This document shows, one piece after another, positions 1-9,799 of a stretch of 64,000 nt of DNA. The stretch comes from Bacteriovorax stolpii (lineage in GTDB: Bacteria > Bdellovibrionota > Bacteriovoracia > Bacteriovoracales > Bacteriovoracaceae): positions 62,001-126,000 of the forward strand of contig CAMCYI010000009.1 of assembly GCA_945883845.1 (NCBI GenBank). Reading direction: 5' to 3'. How positions within the stretch are numbered: position 1 is the first letter of the stretch; each line of letters begins with the position of its first letter. The position numbers and the translations under genes were made by a program. Below the pieces are notes generated by a model. That model had not been told where the DNA came from and searched no databases. It saw nothing but the letters and a program-made list of their open reading frames with translations.

Positions 1-1209
1 CATCCCCCGAAAATAGACGACAACCTGATTTGAACCATCCGGATGACGAAGGAGATGGTTCTCACCACAACCAACGGCACCTTTGTCAGCAATGAAGATA
101 AGATCATCAGTATAGTAGGCGCACATGCCTTTCGTTTTACCTTTCCAATAAGACTTACTCTTGTCAGAAATACAGTCAGCCGCCGGAAGTGTTGCCTTTG
201 CTCCGAGAGATTCAATTTCGCAACTTTGGACAGAACTCCTGTCGCTTGAAATTTTCCATATTGTTTTAGGAGAAATAAGAGAAATACAATCGCTCATACC
301 GGGGGATCTTATAACTGCATCACTTGAAAGATTAATGGTTTCACAACCTAGGATCGTTTTTCCATCCTGAGATAATTTCCAGAAGGTACGGTCTCTTGAA
401 CCTTTATCTCCCAGATAAAACTTTCCAACAGCAAGAGTTCTGATGGGTCTGGCATTCAGCTGAGTGAGAAGTGCTGATGGATCTGAACTAAATCCGCCCG
501 CGCGAAAAAGATATCCCAGACGGGCAAATTTATAACTTTCTTTTTCCCATTCATCCGGGGCCGCAGGAAAGTGAATTTTATCCGCAGCAGCTGCTGAATT
601 CAGTCCGCTGAGAGCATCGGCCCAGTTTTCGAATTTATAATAAGCAGCACCTAGATCCAGAACTCTGTTTTTTTGAGAATCGACAACTTTAGAAGAATCG
701 TGAGAGATAAAAAGAATCTGAGCAGGTGAACCGATTTTATTCAGATCAACCTTACCGGATATTTTATCCTCAAGAGTGATGATCTTCCCTTTTGCACTGA
801 CGAGAGTGAGAAGATCGCCGCCGGTGAATTTCGGATCTTTTATTGCCTGGAGGATGAGTTTTGTTGTCGCAAGATCGCGGTCAGATGAAATATGAAGAAC
901 GACGTCCGGACGTTTCTGCATTTCAATCAACCACTCACGCGCCTGCCAGTGAAGATAGAAGGAAATAAAGCGACTGCCGACACTCACCTGGAACATATTC
1001 TGTTTCTGCGTGAAGCTCTGGTAGTTACGATAAGGAATCTGCTGGGCAACGACGTTTTCAAGATCAAGAACGAGCTGCTTTGAGGTCTGGGCAAAGACAG
1101 GCAGAGTGATCATCACCATCAGTACTGTCAAAACTATCGACAGCATTCTCATGCCCCTTACACAGTGGGAGAACATCCTAAACGATGAAAATAATGAAGT
1201 CGCGTTCAT
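1..1209 (-). CDS. Secreted protein of unknown function, 3' end truncated by window edge
   Basis: Open minus-strand frame from ATG at 1209 to base 1, absent from the ORF track because it has no stop in the window. N-terminus contains MRMLSIVLTVLMVMITLPVFAQ (signal-peptide-like). Confidence 0.75.
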   Translation of the reverse strand, partial: MNATSLFSSFRMFSHCVRGMRMLSIVLTVLMVMITLPVFAQTSKQLVLDLENVVAQQIPYRNYQSFTQKQNMFQVSVGSRFISFYLHWQAREWLIEMQKRPDVVLHISSDRDLATTKLILQAIKDPKFTGGDLLTLVSAKGKIITLEDKISGKVDLNKIGSPAQILFISHDSSKVVDSQKNRVLDLGAAYYKFENWADALSGLNSAAAADKIHFPAAPDEWEKESYKFARLGYLFRAGGFSSDPSALLTQLNARPIRTLAVGKFYLGDKGSRDRTFWKLSQDGKTILGCETINLSSDAVIRSPGMSDCISLISPKTIWKISSDRSSVQSCEIESLGAKATLPAADCISDKSKSYWKGKTKGMCAYYTDDLIFIADKGAVGCGENHLLRHPDGSNQVVVYFRGM

Positions 1210-1245
1210 AAAAACCTTCCTTACTCAGGGATGAGTAAGCAGGTC

Positions 1246-2913
1246 CTATGCCAGAAGTTCGAGGGAGTTTTTTCGGCGCTCTGGGGTTGAAATGGGGGGT
1301 GAATAAAGACCTTTCTCAACAAGCCTATGGGCCACATGAAGTGAGGTTTCAGGCATATTATTTGCCAGCTCCCAGTCGGCCTGTTCAAGGACCAGAGCGA
1401 GACCATAGATCCGAGTGAGATTGAATGCCATCGTACGTGCATTCGTAGCAACATCTTCTGAATCATGATTCTTAATGAAGGTGAGATCCCCGCTGAGCTT
1501 TTCTACAACGGGGGTCAGATCCTGAAGAAAACTTTGGGTCTTTGGATTATTTAATTGAGCAAGCCGCGACTTAAGGTCAACCATGAATCCTTCGCCCGCA
1601 TTCTCTTTCTTGATCGCACGCTGGGCATCTAGAGAAAGAACATTTGTTGTTCCTTCCCAAATGGAAAGGACTTGTGCGTTCCGGAGCAATTGCGGAAGAC
1701 CGGTATCTTCGATGTAACCTGCTCCCCCGAAACTCTCGAGGAGCTCAGAAGCGATGGCGACTCCTTCTTTAGCTGTATGAAGCTTCACTAGCGGTATCAA
1801 AAGCCTGAGTGCCCCCGATTCAGTCTCCGTACATTTTTGCATCTCTTCCTTACCTTGAAGCTTGATCGCGTGAAAGGTAAGAAGAAATGAAAGTTCAAAG
1901 CGCGCCTGAAGATCAGCGAGTGTGTCCGCATGCAATCCGTGATCAATAAGTTTTTTACCGAAGGCTTCACGTTTTTGTGCATAGCTTTTCGCCAGTGCAA
2001 GTCCGCGTCTCATGTATCCGACTGCGCAACAGGCATTGTAGAGTCTCGTGATATTGAAAAGTGTGGCTATGGTCTTCACTCCCTTGCCGGCATCACCAAC
2101 GAGAGAGGCCGGAGTACCCATGAGAGTCAGCTCGGCAGTAGGTAATGCTTTTGTTCCCAGTTTATCTTTCAAGCGATTGATCTGAATATTTTGTAACTCG
2201 CCTTCAGCATTTCTGAGTTCGACATAAAATAAACTCAGCTTCCCACCTGGGTCATTTTCAATCCGTGCAAGGGTCATGGCCATCTGGCTAGTGGTCGCTG
2301 ATGTAAACCACTTCACCCCATAAAGTTTATAAGTTCCATTTTCAACTTTTGCGACTGTCGATGTTCCGCTGACGTCAGAGCCACCTGTTCTCTCCGTCAT
2401 CCATTGACCTGATGTCCAGAACTCCTGCGGGCTTCTGCTGGTAAGATGTTTGAATGCTTTTTTCTTGAGAGCTTCATCTCCATGCATTTCAATCAGTCTT
2501 GCTGCCCCGTCGGTCATGGCAAGGGGACAAGAATATATCGCTGATGAAGGATGAAACAAATAAAGCTTCGCAAATTGATAGAGCCTGGACTCTTCAGCGA
2601 ATTTTCGTTCGTACCCGATGGCAACGATCCCTTCCTCTGCAGCAACCTTATCGAGCTCTGTCCATCCACGGCAAACTTTGATTTCATCAATCCGTTTGCC
2701 CCAGGGATTATAAGGAATATGCACAGGAGGATTTTGTTCTGACTCTTCGGCCATCTTAAGAACGTCACTAACGACTCGCTCTCCGAATCTTATTAAATCA
2801 TTTTCAATCTCTGAGAGAGTGGATTCCTTAAGGTTTTTTTTCAGGTAATTCCGCAACACGCGGTCATCAGAATATTGATTGAGAAGTTCGGGAGCTTCCT
2901 GAAAAAATTCCAT
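1246..2913 (-). CDS. Acyl-CoA dehydrogenase family protein
   Basis: ORF 1246..2958; preferred start at 2913 (MEFFQEAPEL, preceded by AAAGGA). Motifs WMTERTGGSDVSGT, CCAVGYMRRGLALAKSYAQKREAFGK, ESFGGAGYIEDTGLPQLLRNAQVLSIWEGTTNV. Confidence 0.93.
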   Translation of the reverse strand: MEFFQEAPELLNQYSDDRVLRNYLKKNLKESTLSEIENDLIRFGERVVSDVLKMAEESEQNPPVHIPYNPWGKRIDEIKVCRGWTELDKVAAEEGIVAIGYERKFAEESRLYQFAKLYLFHPSSAIYSCPLAMTDGAARLIEMHGDEALKKKAFKHLTSRSPQEFWTSGQWMTERTGGSDVSGTSTVAKVENGTYKLYGVKWFTSATTSQMAMTLARIENDPGGKLSLFYVELRNAEGELQNIQINRLKDKLGTKALPTAELTLMGTPASLVGDAGKGVKTIATLFNITRLYNACCAVGYMRRGLALAKSYAQKREAFGKKLIDHGLHADTLADLQARFELSFLLTFHAIKLQGKEEMQKCTETESGALRLLIPLVKLHTAKEGVAIASELLESFGGAGYIEDTGLPQLLRNAQVLSIWEGTTNVLSLDAQRAIKKENAGEGFMVDLKSRLAQLNNPKTQSFLQDLTPVVEKLSGDLTFIKNHDSEDVATNARTMAFNLTRIYGLALVLEQADWELANNMPETSLHVAHRLVEKGLYSPPISTPERRKNSLELLA

Positions 2914-2915
2914 GA

Positions 2916-3425
2916 CTATCCTTTTTGCGTCTGCGAAAGATGTATCAACTGATTGCACACGGTCTGAAGTGAATTCTCATCAAGGACCTTGGTCGACGTC
3001 GTATGAATACTTCTGCCCAGAACATTCATACCAAGGTGAGAGAGTTGAATACGCATGACCGTGAGAACGTTGGTTCCTCCGCCATTCGCACTTCCAATCA
3101 CGGCCATCCGGTTATTAAAGTGTTCTCGCCAGTTTTTTGAAGACCTGCTGACCCAGGCGATAAAATTTGAAAATGCCGGCGTTGTTGATCCGTTGTATTC
3201 AGGACAAAGAAATACAAACCCATCAGAGGCGATTTCCCCCAGGTAAGGGGCCATCAGATCGCTGGCGGATTTTTCTTTCTCAACCGATGACGTATATAAT
3301 GGAAGATTCATTTTCACGATATCGAGGATCACGACTTTGGCATCAAGCTTCTTCAGGCATTCTTCAAATTGAAAAGCGAGCTCCAGATTCTTTCCTTCAC
3401 TCCCGACGACAATACATATTTTCAT
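2916..3425 (-). CDS. NADPH-dependent FMN reductase-like flavoprotein
   Basis: Internal start MKICIVVGSEGKN; CPEYNGSTTPAFSNFIAWVSR and GSANGGG motifs typical of the FMN_red family. Confidence 0.85.
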   Translation of the reverse strand: MKICIVVGSEGKNLELAFQFEECLKKLDAKVVILDIVKMNLPLYTSSVEKEKSASDLMAPYLGEIASDGFVFLCPEYNGSTTPAFSNFIAWVSRSSKNWREHFNNRMAVIGSANGGGTNVLTVMRIQLSHLGMNVLGRSIHTTSTKVLDENSLQTVCNQLIHLSQTQKG

Positions 3426-3523
3426 GAGGCTCCTGTGACTGATCGGATAACGATATTTTAGCCTAAAGAAGAGGATGACCATGAGCCCAATGTTACATTT
3501 TTTTGCCAAACATATCTTAAGTT

Positions 3524-4669
3524 CTAGCGACGCGGATCCTGGCAAAGTGCACTCGTATCTACGCAAGGGGTATGAGAGCGCGGCTCCAGGACCGTCGTCT
3601 GATTTTCCTGATGCCGCTGACGGGAGATTTCTCTGTAGATCAATGAGCGCATTCGATTGATTTGCCCCAGAGGTCTCGTCGCTTCCAGCGTGTTCCAGGG
3701 ATCGAAGCTTAAATTCTCACAAAAATCTCTTTGCTCTTTTGATGCCACATTTGTCTGCTGATTAATTCGAAGCTGCCCGACCTTGATGTAAGGAGAGATC
3801 GCCTCATCCCACCAGACTCGAGGATCTTCCACCGGCTGTTTTGCAGAGAGTTCGTTGGGCTCTACCATAAAATCAAAACACCCCTCGCCCTTTGAGAGAG
3901 AATCAGAAAGAACCTTCCTCAGGAAGTTTGCATCTGCATTCGCCGGAACATTATTTGCGACCGCTGAACAAGGCTGCATCTTAAAGCGCATCGAATTTTC
4001 ACCCAGCCTGTAGATGGTCGAGCTGTGATAAGGAATCGCCAAAGAGCTTCCGATTTTCACTCTGGCACCGGCCAATCTCTTCGCACTCAGTGGATATTTA
4101 ATCGCATAGGCGCCCATGTCGAGAATGTTCCCAACAAAGCGTCTTTTTGCCAGCAAGGCGTGAAAGAGAGCAGCATAGTCATCACCATTAGATGAAAAGA
4201 ACTCACGGGCATTGATCATAACAAAATCTTGACTGCCACGAGGTGTGCCGGGAACATTCATGAGCTTCACCGCCATTCCACGGATGTCAGCGTCGACATC
4301 AGATCCGCCACCTGGCGAGCCATTGGAAAATCTTACCCACGCTTTATGAAAAGTATTCTGCGCGAAAACACCGACACGATATTTAACGGGTAGATTTTTT
4401 GTATCAATATGAAGTTCGGCCATCGGACAACCGTGGGCCTTGGGATGAGCATCTCTTGAAGTAAAATTTTTATCGGCTTCGCGTTTTGAAATCGCTTTCG
4501 CCATCTCACCAAGAATCACTTCTGCTTGTCCGACATTCGCGGAACTCCAGGACTCTCCCAAGATAGGTGCCGGCAACTCAGGAAAGTTCGCTTTGTATCT
4601 GCCCTGCACTTCCTGATCACAAGAAGCAGCGAGTGCCAGGATGGCGAGGACGAGGATGGATTTTTTCAT
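3524..4669 (-). CDS. Catalase-family (catalase-like heme domain) lipoprotein
   Basis: Signal MKKSILVLAILALAASC; VRFSNGSPGGGSDVDADIRGMAVKL and DFVMINAREFF resemble catalase-related proteins. Confidence 0.75.
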   Translation of the reverse strand: MKKSILVLAILALAASCDQEVQGRYKANFPELPAPILGESWSSANVGQAEVILGEMAKAISKREADKNFTSRDAHPKAHGCPMAELHIDTKNLPVKYRVGVFAQNTFHKAWVRFSNGSPGGGSDVDADIRGMAVKLMNVPGTPRGSQDFVMINAREFFSSNGDDYAALFHALLAKRRFVGNILDMGAYAIKYPLSAKRLAGARVKIGSSLAIPYHSSTIYRLGENSMRFKMQPCSAVANNVPANADANFLRKVLSDSLSKGEGCFDFMVEPNELSAKQPVEDPRVWWDEAISPYIKVGQLRINQQTNVASKEQRDFCENLSFDPWNTLEATRPLGQINRMRSLIYREISRQRHQENQTTVLEPRSHTPCVDTSALCQDPRR

Positions 4670-4839
4670 GGTATTAACTCCGTTTTATTAAGAATATCCC
4701 AACTATGCCCCCATTCCTAAGCGCACTACGGGAGGCAAATTGATTCGGATTTCAAGTATTTAAGTCGGTCTTAGGTAGAAATTTCAGAACACCTTAAATC
4801 CTTGGCCAAAGCCCGTCATGAAAGGGATTAATAGTACCC

Positions 4840-5313
4840 ATGAAACATCTCTTTCTTGCTGCCATCCTGAGTCTCACGTCTGCATACGCGTATGATTTTG
4901 CAGATCATCCGATGTCTCCGGACCTTCAGATGACCCCGGGGAAACTTTGCGCGAATCCGACTTCATACCGCTATCCGGAGCGCATTCCTTACTGCGAAAG
5001 AAATGTCGATAGCGCGACGAAGGCCTGGGTCTTCACAAATTATAGAAAAAAAGGGTTCTCTCTTTCTGAGCCACGTGACCATTATAAAATTGATCACTTC
5101 ATTCCTCTCTGCGCCGGCGGAAGTAATGAGCTTACCAATCTCTGGCCTCAGCACGTTGACGTATATACCGTGACAGACGAAATGGAAGGTCTAGGATGCC
5201 AGAAGCTCTCTCAGGGCAAGATCAAACAGGCAGCTCTCGTCAAACTCATAAAAGACGTCAAATGCGATCTCTCAAAGGCCTCTTCTGCCCTCAAATACCT
5301 CTACACTCTCTAA
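4840..5313 (+). CDS. Secreted HNH-type nuclease-like protein
   Basis: Signal peptide MKHLFLAAILSLTSAYAY; IDHFIPLCAGGSNELTNLWPQ is an HNH-like core. Confidence 0.75.
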   Translation: MKHLFLAAILSLTSAYAYDFADHPMSPDLQMTPGKLCANPTSYRYPERIPYCERNVDSATKAWVFTNYRKKGFSLSEPRDHYKIDHFIPLCAGGSNELTNLWPQHVDVYTVTDEMEGLGCQKLSQGKIKQAALVKLIKDVKCDLSKASSALKYLYTL

Positions 5314-5392
5314 TACAATCCCCCGGTAATTTTTATCAGGCATGACATCTCAAGTTAAGTAAGTGTGGAACGAATGTTAAACCCTCCTTCAC

Positions 5393-7669
5393 ATGAAACA
5401 TTTAATTATCATTCTGAGTTTGATTTCTCTCTCTCTGCACGCGGAAGAAATTCCCGGCATGGCACTTTACTCTTACTTCTCGGCCAACTGCCGAAGTCAG
5501 GGTGAATGGACCAAGGCCGCCTTGCAGGATTCTGTGGCCCTTGCGACCACACTCCACGACATATCAAAAGACGTTGATTGTCAGGGCGTGGGTGGTGCCG
5601 TGGCCGGACTCAACGCTCTTTCTTCGCAGTTAAATTCACTCGATCGCGTTTCCAATACACAAGCACAGATTGCTCGCCTCTCAGCTCAGGAGCAAGAGTT
5701 GATGGTTCAACTTTCACAGACGAACAGTCAGTCGACTATCGATCTCATCAACACGCGCCTGATCGATGTGCAGACAAAACGCGCGGAATGGCTATCAGAC
5801 CAGAAATCAGAAAAAGACTTTGCCTCCCCTGGTAAGGTGGAGCTTCTGCAGGGAATTATCAGCAACGCTAACTCAACTTTCATTCAGCTCGCGGGAAATC
5901 AAAAATGTCTCGCAAAAAATCCAGGTGTCCTGCAAACAGCTACGTCAATCATGGCGTCAGTTGGTGCAACGGCGGCCATGGTGAATCCAGCTCTCGGGAT
6001 GGGTCTCACGGCCGGTGCTGTCGTTCTCGGAACAACGATCGAAGGTATCCGTAACATCGGGCTCAGTCGCGATCTTAGAAAGATCGCTGACGGTACAATT
6101 GCTCAACAGGCATACGCGTGTGCGCTTGAGACAATGGGAGACCGCTGGTGCCAGATGAAAGACGCAGAAGCCTTTCTCAATTTCAAAGAAAATCAAAGAC
6201 TGGGTGATCTTTCAGACTTAAGTCTAGGCAAGGCAGTGAGACTCGCTGACAGAGAAATTCCTGCATTAATCGAATGGCTCAGTCTCGTGAAGGCCGGTGC
6301 TCCTCCGTCGAACTCTGCGGACTCGAGACGAATCAACCAGGTGATTGAGCGCGAGGCCATCGTGAATGCCTCTCAGACTACCGGTGTTGGTCTGATCGGC
6401 GGTGAAGTGGATAAATACTATCTCACCAACGATCGTGACGAGAGATGGAACATCATCAGAAGTATCATTAACACTCTCGCACCTCCCTACAATGACTACA
6501 ATGGCCCGGGGTCTTCTAACACGCGAAGCCCACTCGGCGATATCCTCTCTAAAGAATACGCTCCGTTTTTCCTTCTGGGACTGACCGACGACCGCTCTCT
6601 CCAGGATCCGAATGGAAACTACTACACACTTTCAAACTGGCCTGGTCGCCAGACACACATCCCTGACATTGAACTCCTGAAAAACCAGTACCTGATCTGG
6701 GTCGGCCGTGCGCGCTCGCTCGTTGATAAAGAGCTTCTTCAAGTCCGACAGCCGGACCCACTAAAAACCTTGTCTGCGGCGTTTGAAGTGATGGACAACC
6801 GTTATAAAACAACTCCGATGCAGGCGATCGACACCATCGTGAAGTTCCTGGAAAAAAATCCTCCGACATCCCAGGATCAGGTCTTCGTTAAACTCTACGA
6901 TTCAACAGTTGCTAAACTCAAGGCCATACACGACATCACTGATGAAGCTGTTAAGAACTGGCAGGACGGCCCCGGTGGACTCGCCTACTCACAAAAATCT
7001 TTCCGTGATCCCCGTAAGAAACCGAGAAAGAAACCAAAACCAGTCGCGACCATCGATCCCCCGACTCAGGTCATTGCGAAATCGGCCATTGAACGGATTT
7101 ACGAAACGGCTCGTCTTCAATATGGAACGGTTGTTCTTCAGGCACGCCTTGAAATGATTGTGAGAATTGCAGTTCTTGAGTATCTCAGAAACGCAGAACC
7201 AAAAGACCGTGTTCTCGTGGCACAACTTCTTGCTGCTAACCGCTTTACCGATACCCTTAACCGCTTGAGCGGCGAAAACCTCTCTCGTGTCAGACAGGAC
7301 ATTGAGCAGGCCCGTCCCATTACAATCAATAACCTGAATGCCTTCGGTGATATCTTCGGGAAGAACATCAACAAGATCCTTGCCAGGCTCTACAATGATT
7401 CAATCAACACGAGCGGATCAGAGGCCAAGGCCCATAAGGATGACCTGACTCAGATGTGTTTCAAAGCTCTGGCAATCCCAAGACTCGAAAGCTTCATTAA
7501 CACCAGGTATTGTGTGGGTTTGAAGCTCTCAGGAAGGCTCGGGGCCCCGGACTCAGAGGTGTTGGGCCAAACGACCTTCAGTAAAGATGTCAACGACCGC
7601 GCCTGTATGCTTCGTGACTTTTACCGTCACAATAAAATCTTCGAGGACTGGAGATACCAACAACCTTGA
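5393..7669 (+). CDS. Large secreted protein of unknown function
   Basis: 758 aa with signal peptide MKHLIIILSLISLSLHAEE; no family recognised. Confidence 0.8.
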   Translation: MKHLIIILSLISLSLHAEEIPGMALYSYFSANCRSQGEWTKAALQDSVALATTLHDISKDVDCQGVGGAVAGLNALSSQLNSLDRVSNTQAQIARLSAQEQELMVQLSQTNSQSTIDLINTRLIDVQTKRAEWLSDQKSEKDFASPGKVELLQGIISNANSTFIQLAGNQKCLAKNPGVLQTATSIMASVGATAAMVNPALGMGLTAGAVVLGTTIEGIRNIGLSRDLRKIADGTIAQQAYACALETMGDRWCQMKDAEAFLNFKENQRLGDLSDLSLGKAVRLADREIPALIEWLSLVKAGAPPSNSADSRRINQVIEREAIVNASQTTGVGLIGGEVDKYYLTNDRDERWNIIRSIINTLAPPYNDYNGPGSSNTRSPLGDILSKEYAPFFLLGLTDDRSLQDPNGNYYTLSNWPGRQTHIPDIELLKNQYLIWVGRARSLVDKELLQVRQPDPLKTLSAAFEVMDNRYKTTPMQAIDTIVKFLEKNPPTSQDQVFVKLYDSTVAKLKAIHDITDEAVKNWQDGPGGLAYSQKSFRDPRKKPRKKPKPVATIDPPTQVIAKSAIERIYETARLQYGTVVLQARLEMIVRIAVLEYLRNAEPKDRVLVAQLLAANRFTDTLNRLSGENLSRVRQDIEQARPITINNLNAFGDIFGKNINKILARLYNDSINTSGSEAKAHKDDLTQMCFKALAIPRLESFINTRYCVGLKLSGRLGAPDSEVLGQTTFSKDVNDRACMLRDFYRHNKIFEDWRYQQP

Positions 7670-7745
7670 CGAAAACTCACTTTTTGAGCGAAATTATCCC
7701 AAACAAAACAGCCCCGGCCTGTAAGCCGGAAACCAGAGAGTAATT

Positions 7746-8726
7746 ATGGCCATCAAAGGACCAGTTTCCCAGTTCATGGATCACCACTACCGTCACTTCA
7801 ACGCAGCTGCGATGATGGACGCGACTAAGGCCTACGAAGTTCACCTTGCTACCGGCGGGAAGATGATGGTCACTCTTGCAGGTGCCATGTCGACAGCTGA
7901 ACTCGGTCTCTCACTTGCTGAGATGATCAGAAACGATAAAGTACACGCGATTTCTTGTACTGGTGCAAACCTTGAAGAAGATATCTATAACCTCGTTGCC
8001 CACGATCACTACGAGCGCATTCCGGACTGGCGTGGACTGACGAAAGCAGCTGAACAAGCTCTTTACGACAAACACCTCAATCGAGTAACTGACACTTGTA
8101 TCCCTGAAGAAGCAGCGATGAGAAAAATCTGGTCTATCATGGCCAATGAGTGGCAGGAAGCTGAAGCTAAAAACGAGCGTTGCTTCCCACACGAATTCTT
8201 TTTCCGTGCTTTAAAGAAAGGTGCTTTCAAAGAGCACTACCAGATCGATCCAAAAAATTCATGGATGCTCGCAGCTGCTGAAAAAAATATCCCGATGGTC
8301 GTACCTGGATGGGAAGATTCGACACTCGGTAACATGTACGCATCTTTCTGCATGCGTGGTGAAGTGAAGAACGTTCACACAGTGAAAACTGGTATCGAAT
8401 ACATGACCTCTCTCGCTGAGTGGTACATGAAGACAGCAGAAACAAGCTCAATTGGTTTCTTCCAGATTGGCGGCGGTATCGCTGGTGACTTCCCGATTTG
8501 TGTTGTTCCGATGATCCGTCAGGATCTTGAGAAAACAGATATCCGCCTCTGGGGTTACTTCTGTCAGATCTCTGATTCAACGACTTCATACGGTTCATAC
8601 TCTGGTGCCGTTCCGAACGAGAAAATTACCTGGGGTAAACTTTCTCAGGACACACCAAGCTTCATCGTAGAATCAGATGCGACGATTGTCGCTCCTCTGA
8701 TGTTCGCTCACATCCTCGGTTGGTAA
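7746..8726 (+). CDS. Deoxyhypusine synthase family protein (bacterial, possibly homospermidine synthase-like)
   Basis: VTLAGAMSTAELGLSLAEMIRNDKVHAISCTGANLEEDIYN, FFQIGGGIAGDFPI, and NEKITWGKL with the lysine equivalent to the DHS catalytic lysine (SWGKI). Confidence 0.9.
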   Translation: MAIKGPVSQFMDHHYRHFNAAAMMDATKAYEVHLATGGKMMVTLAGAMSTAELGLSLAEMIRNDKVHAISCTGANLEEDIYNLVAHDHYERIPDWRGLTKAAEQALYDKHLNRVTDTCIPEEAAMRKIWSIMANEWQEAEAKNERCFPHEFFFRALKKGAFKEHYQIDPKNSWMLAAAEKNIPMVVPGWEDSTLGNMYASFCMRGEVKNVHTVKTGIEYMTSLAEWYMKTAETSSIGFFQIGGGIAGDFPICVVPMIRQDLEKTDIRLWGYFCQISDSTTSYGSYSGAVPNEKITWGKLSQDTPSFIVESDATIVAPLMFAHILGW

Positions 8727-8731
8727 ATTCT

Positions 8732-9691
8732 ATGAGACCAGAACTGATATTGATCGTACTGGTCTCATTGTTCTCTTGTGCTTCACGAACCAAAATCACA
8801 AAGCCATTCTTTTACAAAGTCACGAAAGGTGAACAAACAATCCATATTCTTGGAACTGCCCACGTCGGCATGCTTCTTGAAGATTTTCCTGCTGCCGTAA
8901 AAAATGAAATCACACGAAGTGAACTGGTTGCCCTCGAGGCCGACGAAGGGACACGTGAATCTGCGAAGATCCTTGCTAAGATGGAAGCAGATAAACTTTT
9001 CGAACGCTGGAAAGAGCCTTACCCCAACCTCGTTGCCAAACTAAAACCAAAAACCTGGGAGCATCTGAAGTACACCCTCTCCATCGGCGAAGTTCAGACG
9101 TACGTTCAGGGCCTGGGCATTGACCATTCCTTGAGTGAACTCCATCCGACGGCGATTCTTGTGATCTTCGAGCACTTCCGGAAAGAAAATGCGGAATACT
9201 ACTTTCATCCGGATGTGATCAATAGCTACAGCGTTTACTCAATCAAATCGATCGAAGAACAGGCATCACTCGAACTCGACCTTGAGATTCAGAAGCTGGC
9301 AGAGGACTCAAAGATTTCCGTTCTCGGACTTGATGATGCACGACAGGCGACCAAAGCGATCATGCAGGATCCGGAAGACTACATTCTCGGCATGATTGAA
9401 GGTATTTTTGGAAACGGATCACGCAAGAGTCACGAAAGCTTGCAGGAACTACAAAAGGCCTACCGGTCCGGTGATGAAGGGGCCATCCTCAAATATGCTG
9501 ATGATTCAGAAATCAATAAGGAACAGCTTCTCTACGACAGAAACCGCTACTGGTTCGACCAGCTCAATCATAAGGACGAGAAGAACATTTTCGTCGCCGT
9601 CGGTGCCCTCCATCTCGTGGGAGAACAAAGCCTTCTCTCGTTCCTCGCAGACCGCGGATATAAAGTCCAGCGGTTGGAAAACCTGAAGTAG
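8732..9691 (+). CDS. TraB/GumN family protein, lipoprotein-like N-terminus
   Basis: Start MRPELILIVLVSLFSCAS; HILGTAHVGM and C-terminal IFVAVGALHLVGEQSLLSFLADRGYKVQRL. Confidence 0.88.
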   Translation: MRPELILIVLVSLFSCASRTKITKPFFYKVTKGEQTIHILGTAHVGMLLEDFPAAVKNEITRSELVALEADEGTRESAKILAKMEADKLFERWKEPYPNLVAKLKPKTWEHLKYTLSIGEVQTYVQGLGIDHSLSELHPTAILVIFEHFRKENAEYYFHPDVINSYSVYSIKSIEEQASLELDLEIQKLAEDSKISVLGLDDARQATKAIMQDPEDYILGMIEGIFGNGSRKSHESLQELQKAYRSGDEGAILKYADDSEINKEQLLYDRNRYWFDQLNHKDEKNIFVAVGALHLVGEQSLLSFLADRGYKVQRLENLK

Positions 9692-9799
9692 TCACTGTCT
9701 AAACTTTTGACACTGTATAATTTCGTCTTGCGGACGCGGTTCCATCCTGAATAAAGGCTATGCTTTGATCGTTGAACCTTAAACCGATGGATAACTTTT

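Noticed and set aside
7718-7733. CCGGC-CTGTAA-GCCGG hairpin before the DHS-like gene as a riboswitch
   Set aside because: Single 5 bp stem with no conserved aptamer sequence; could be chance.
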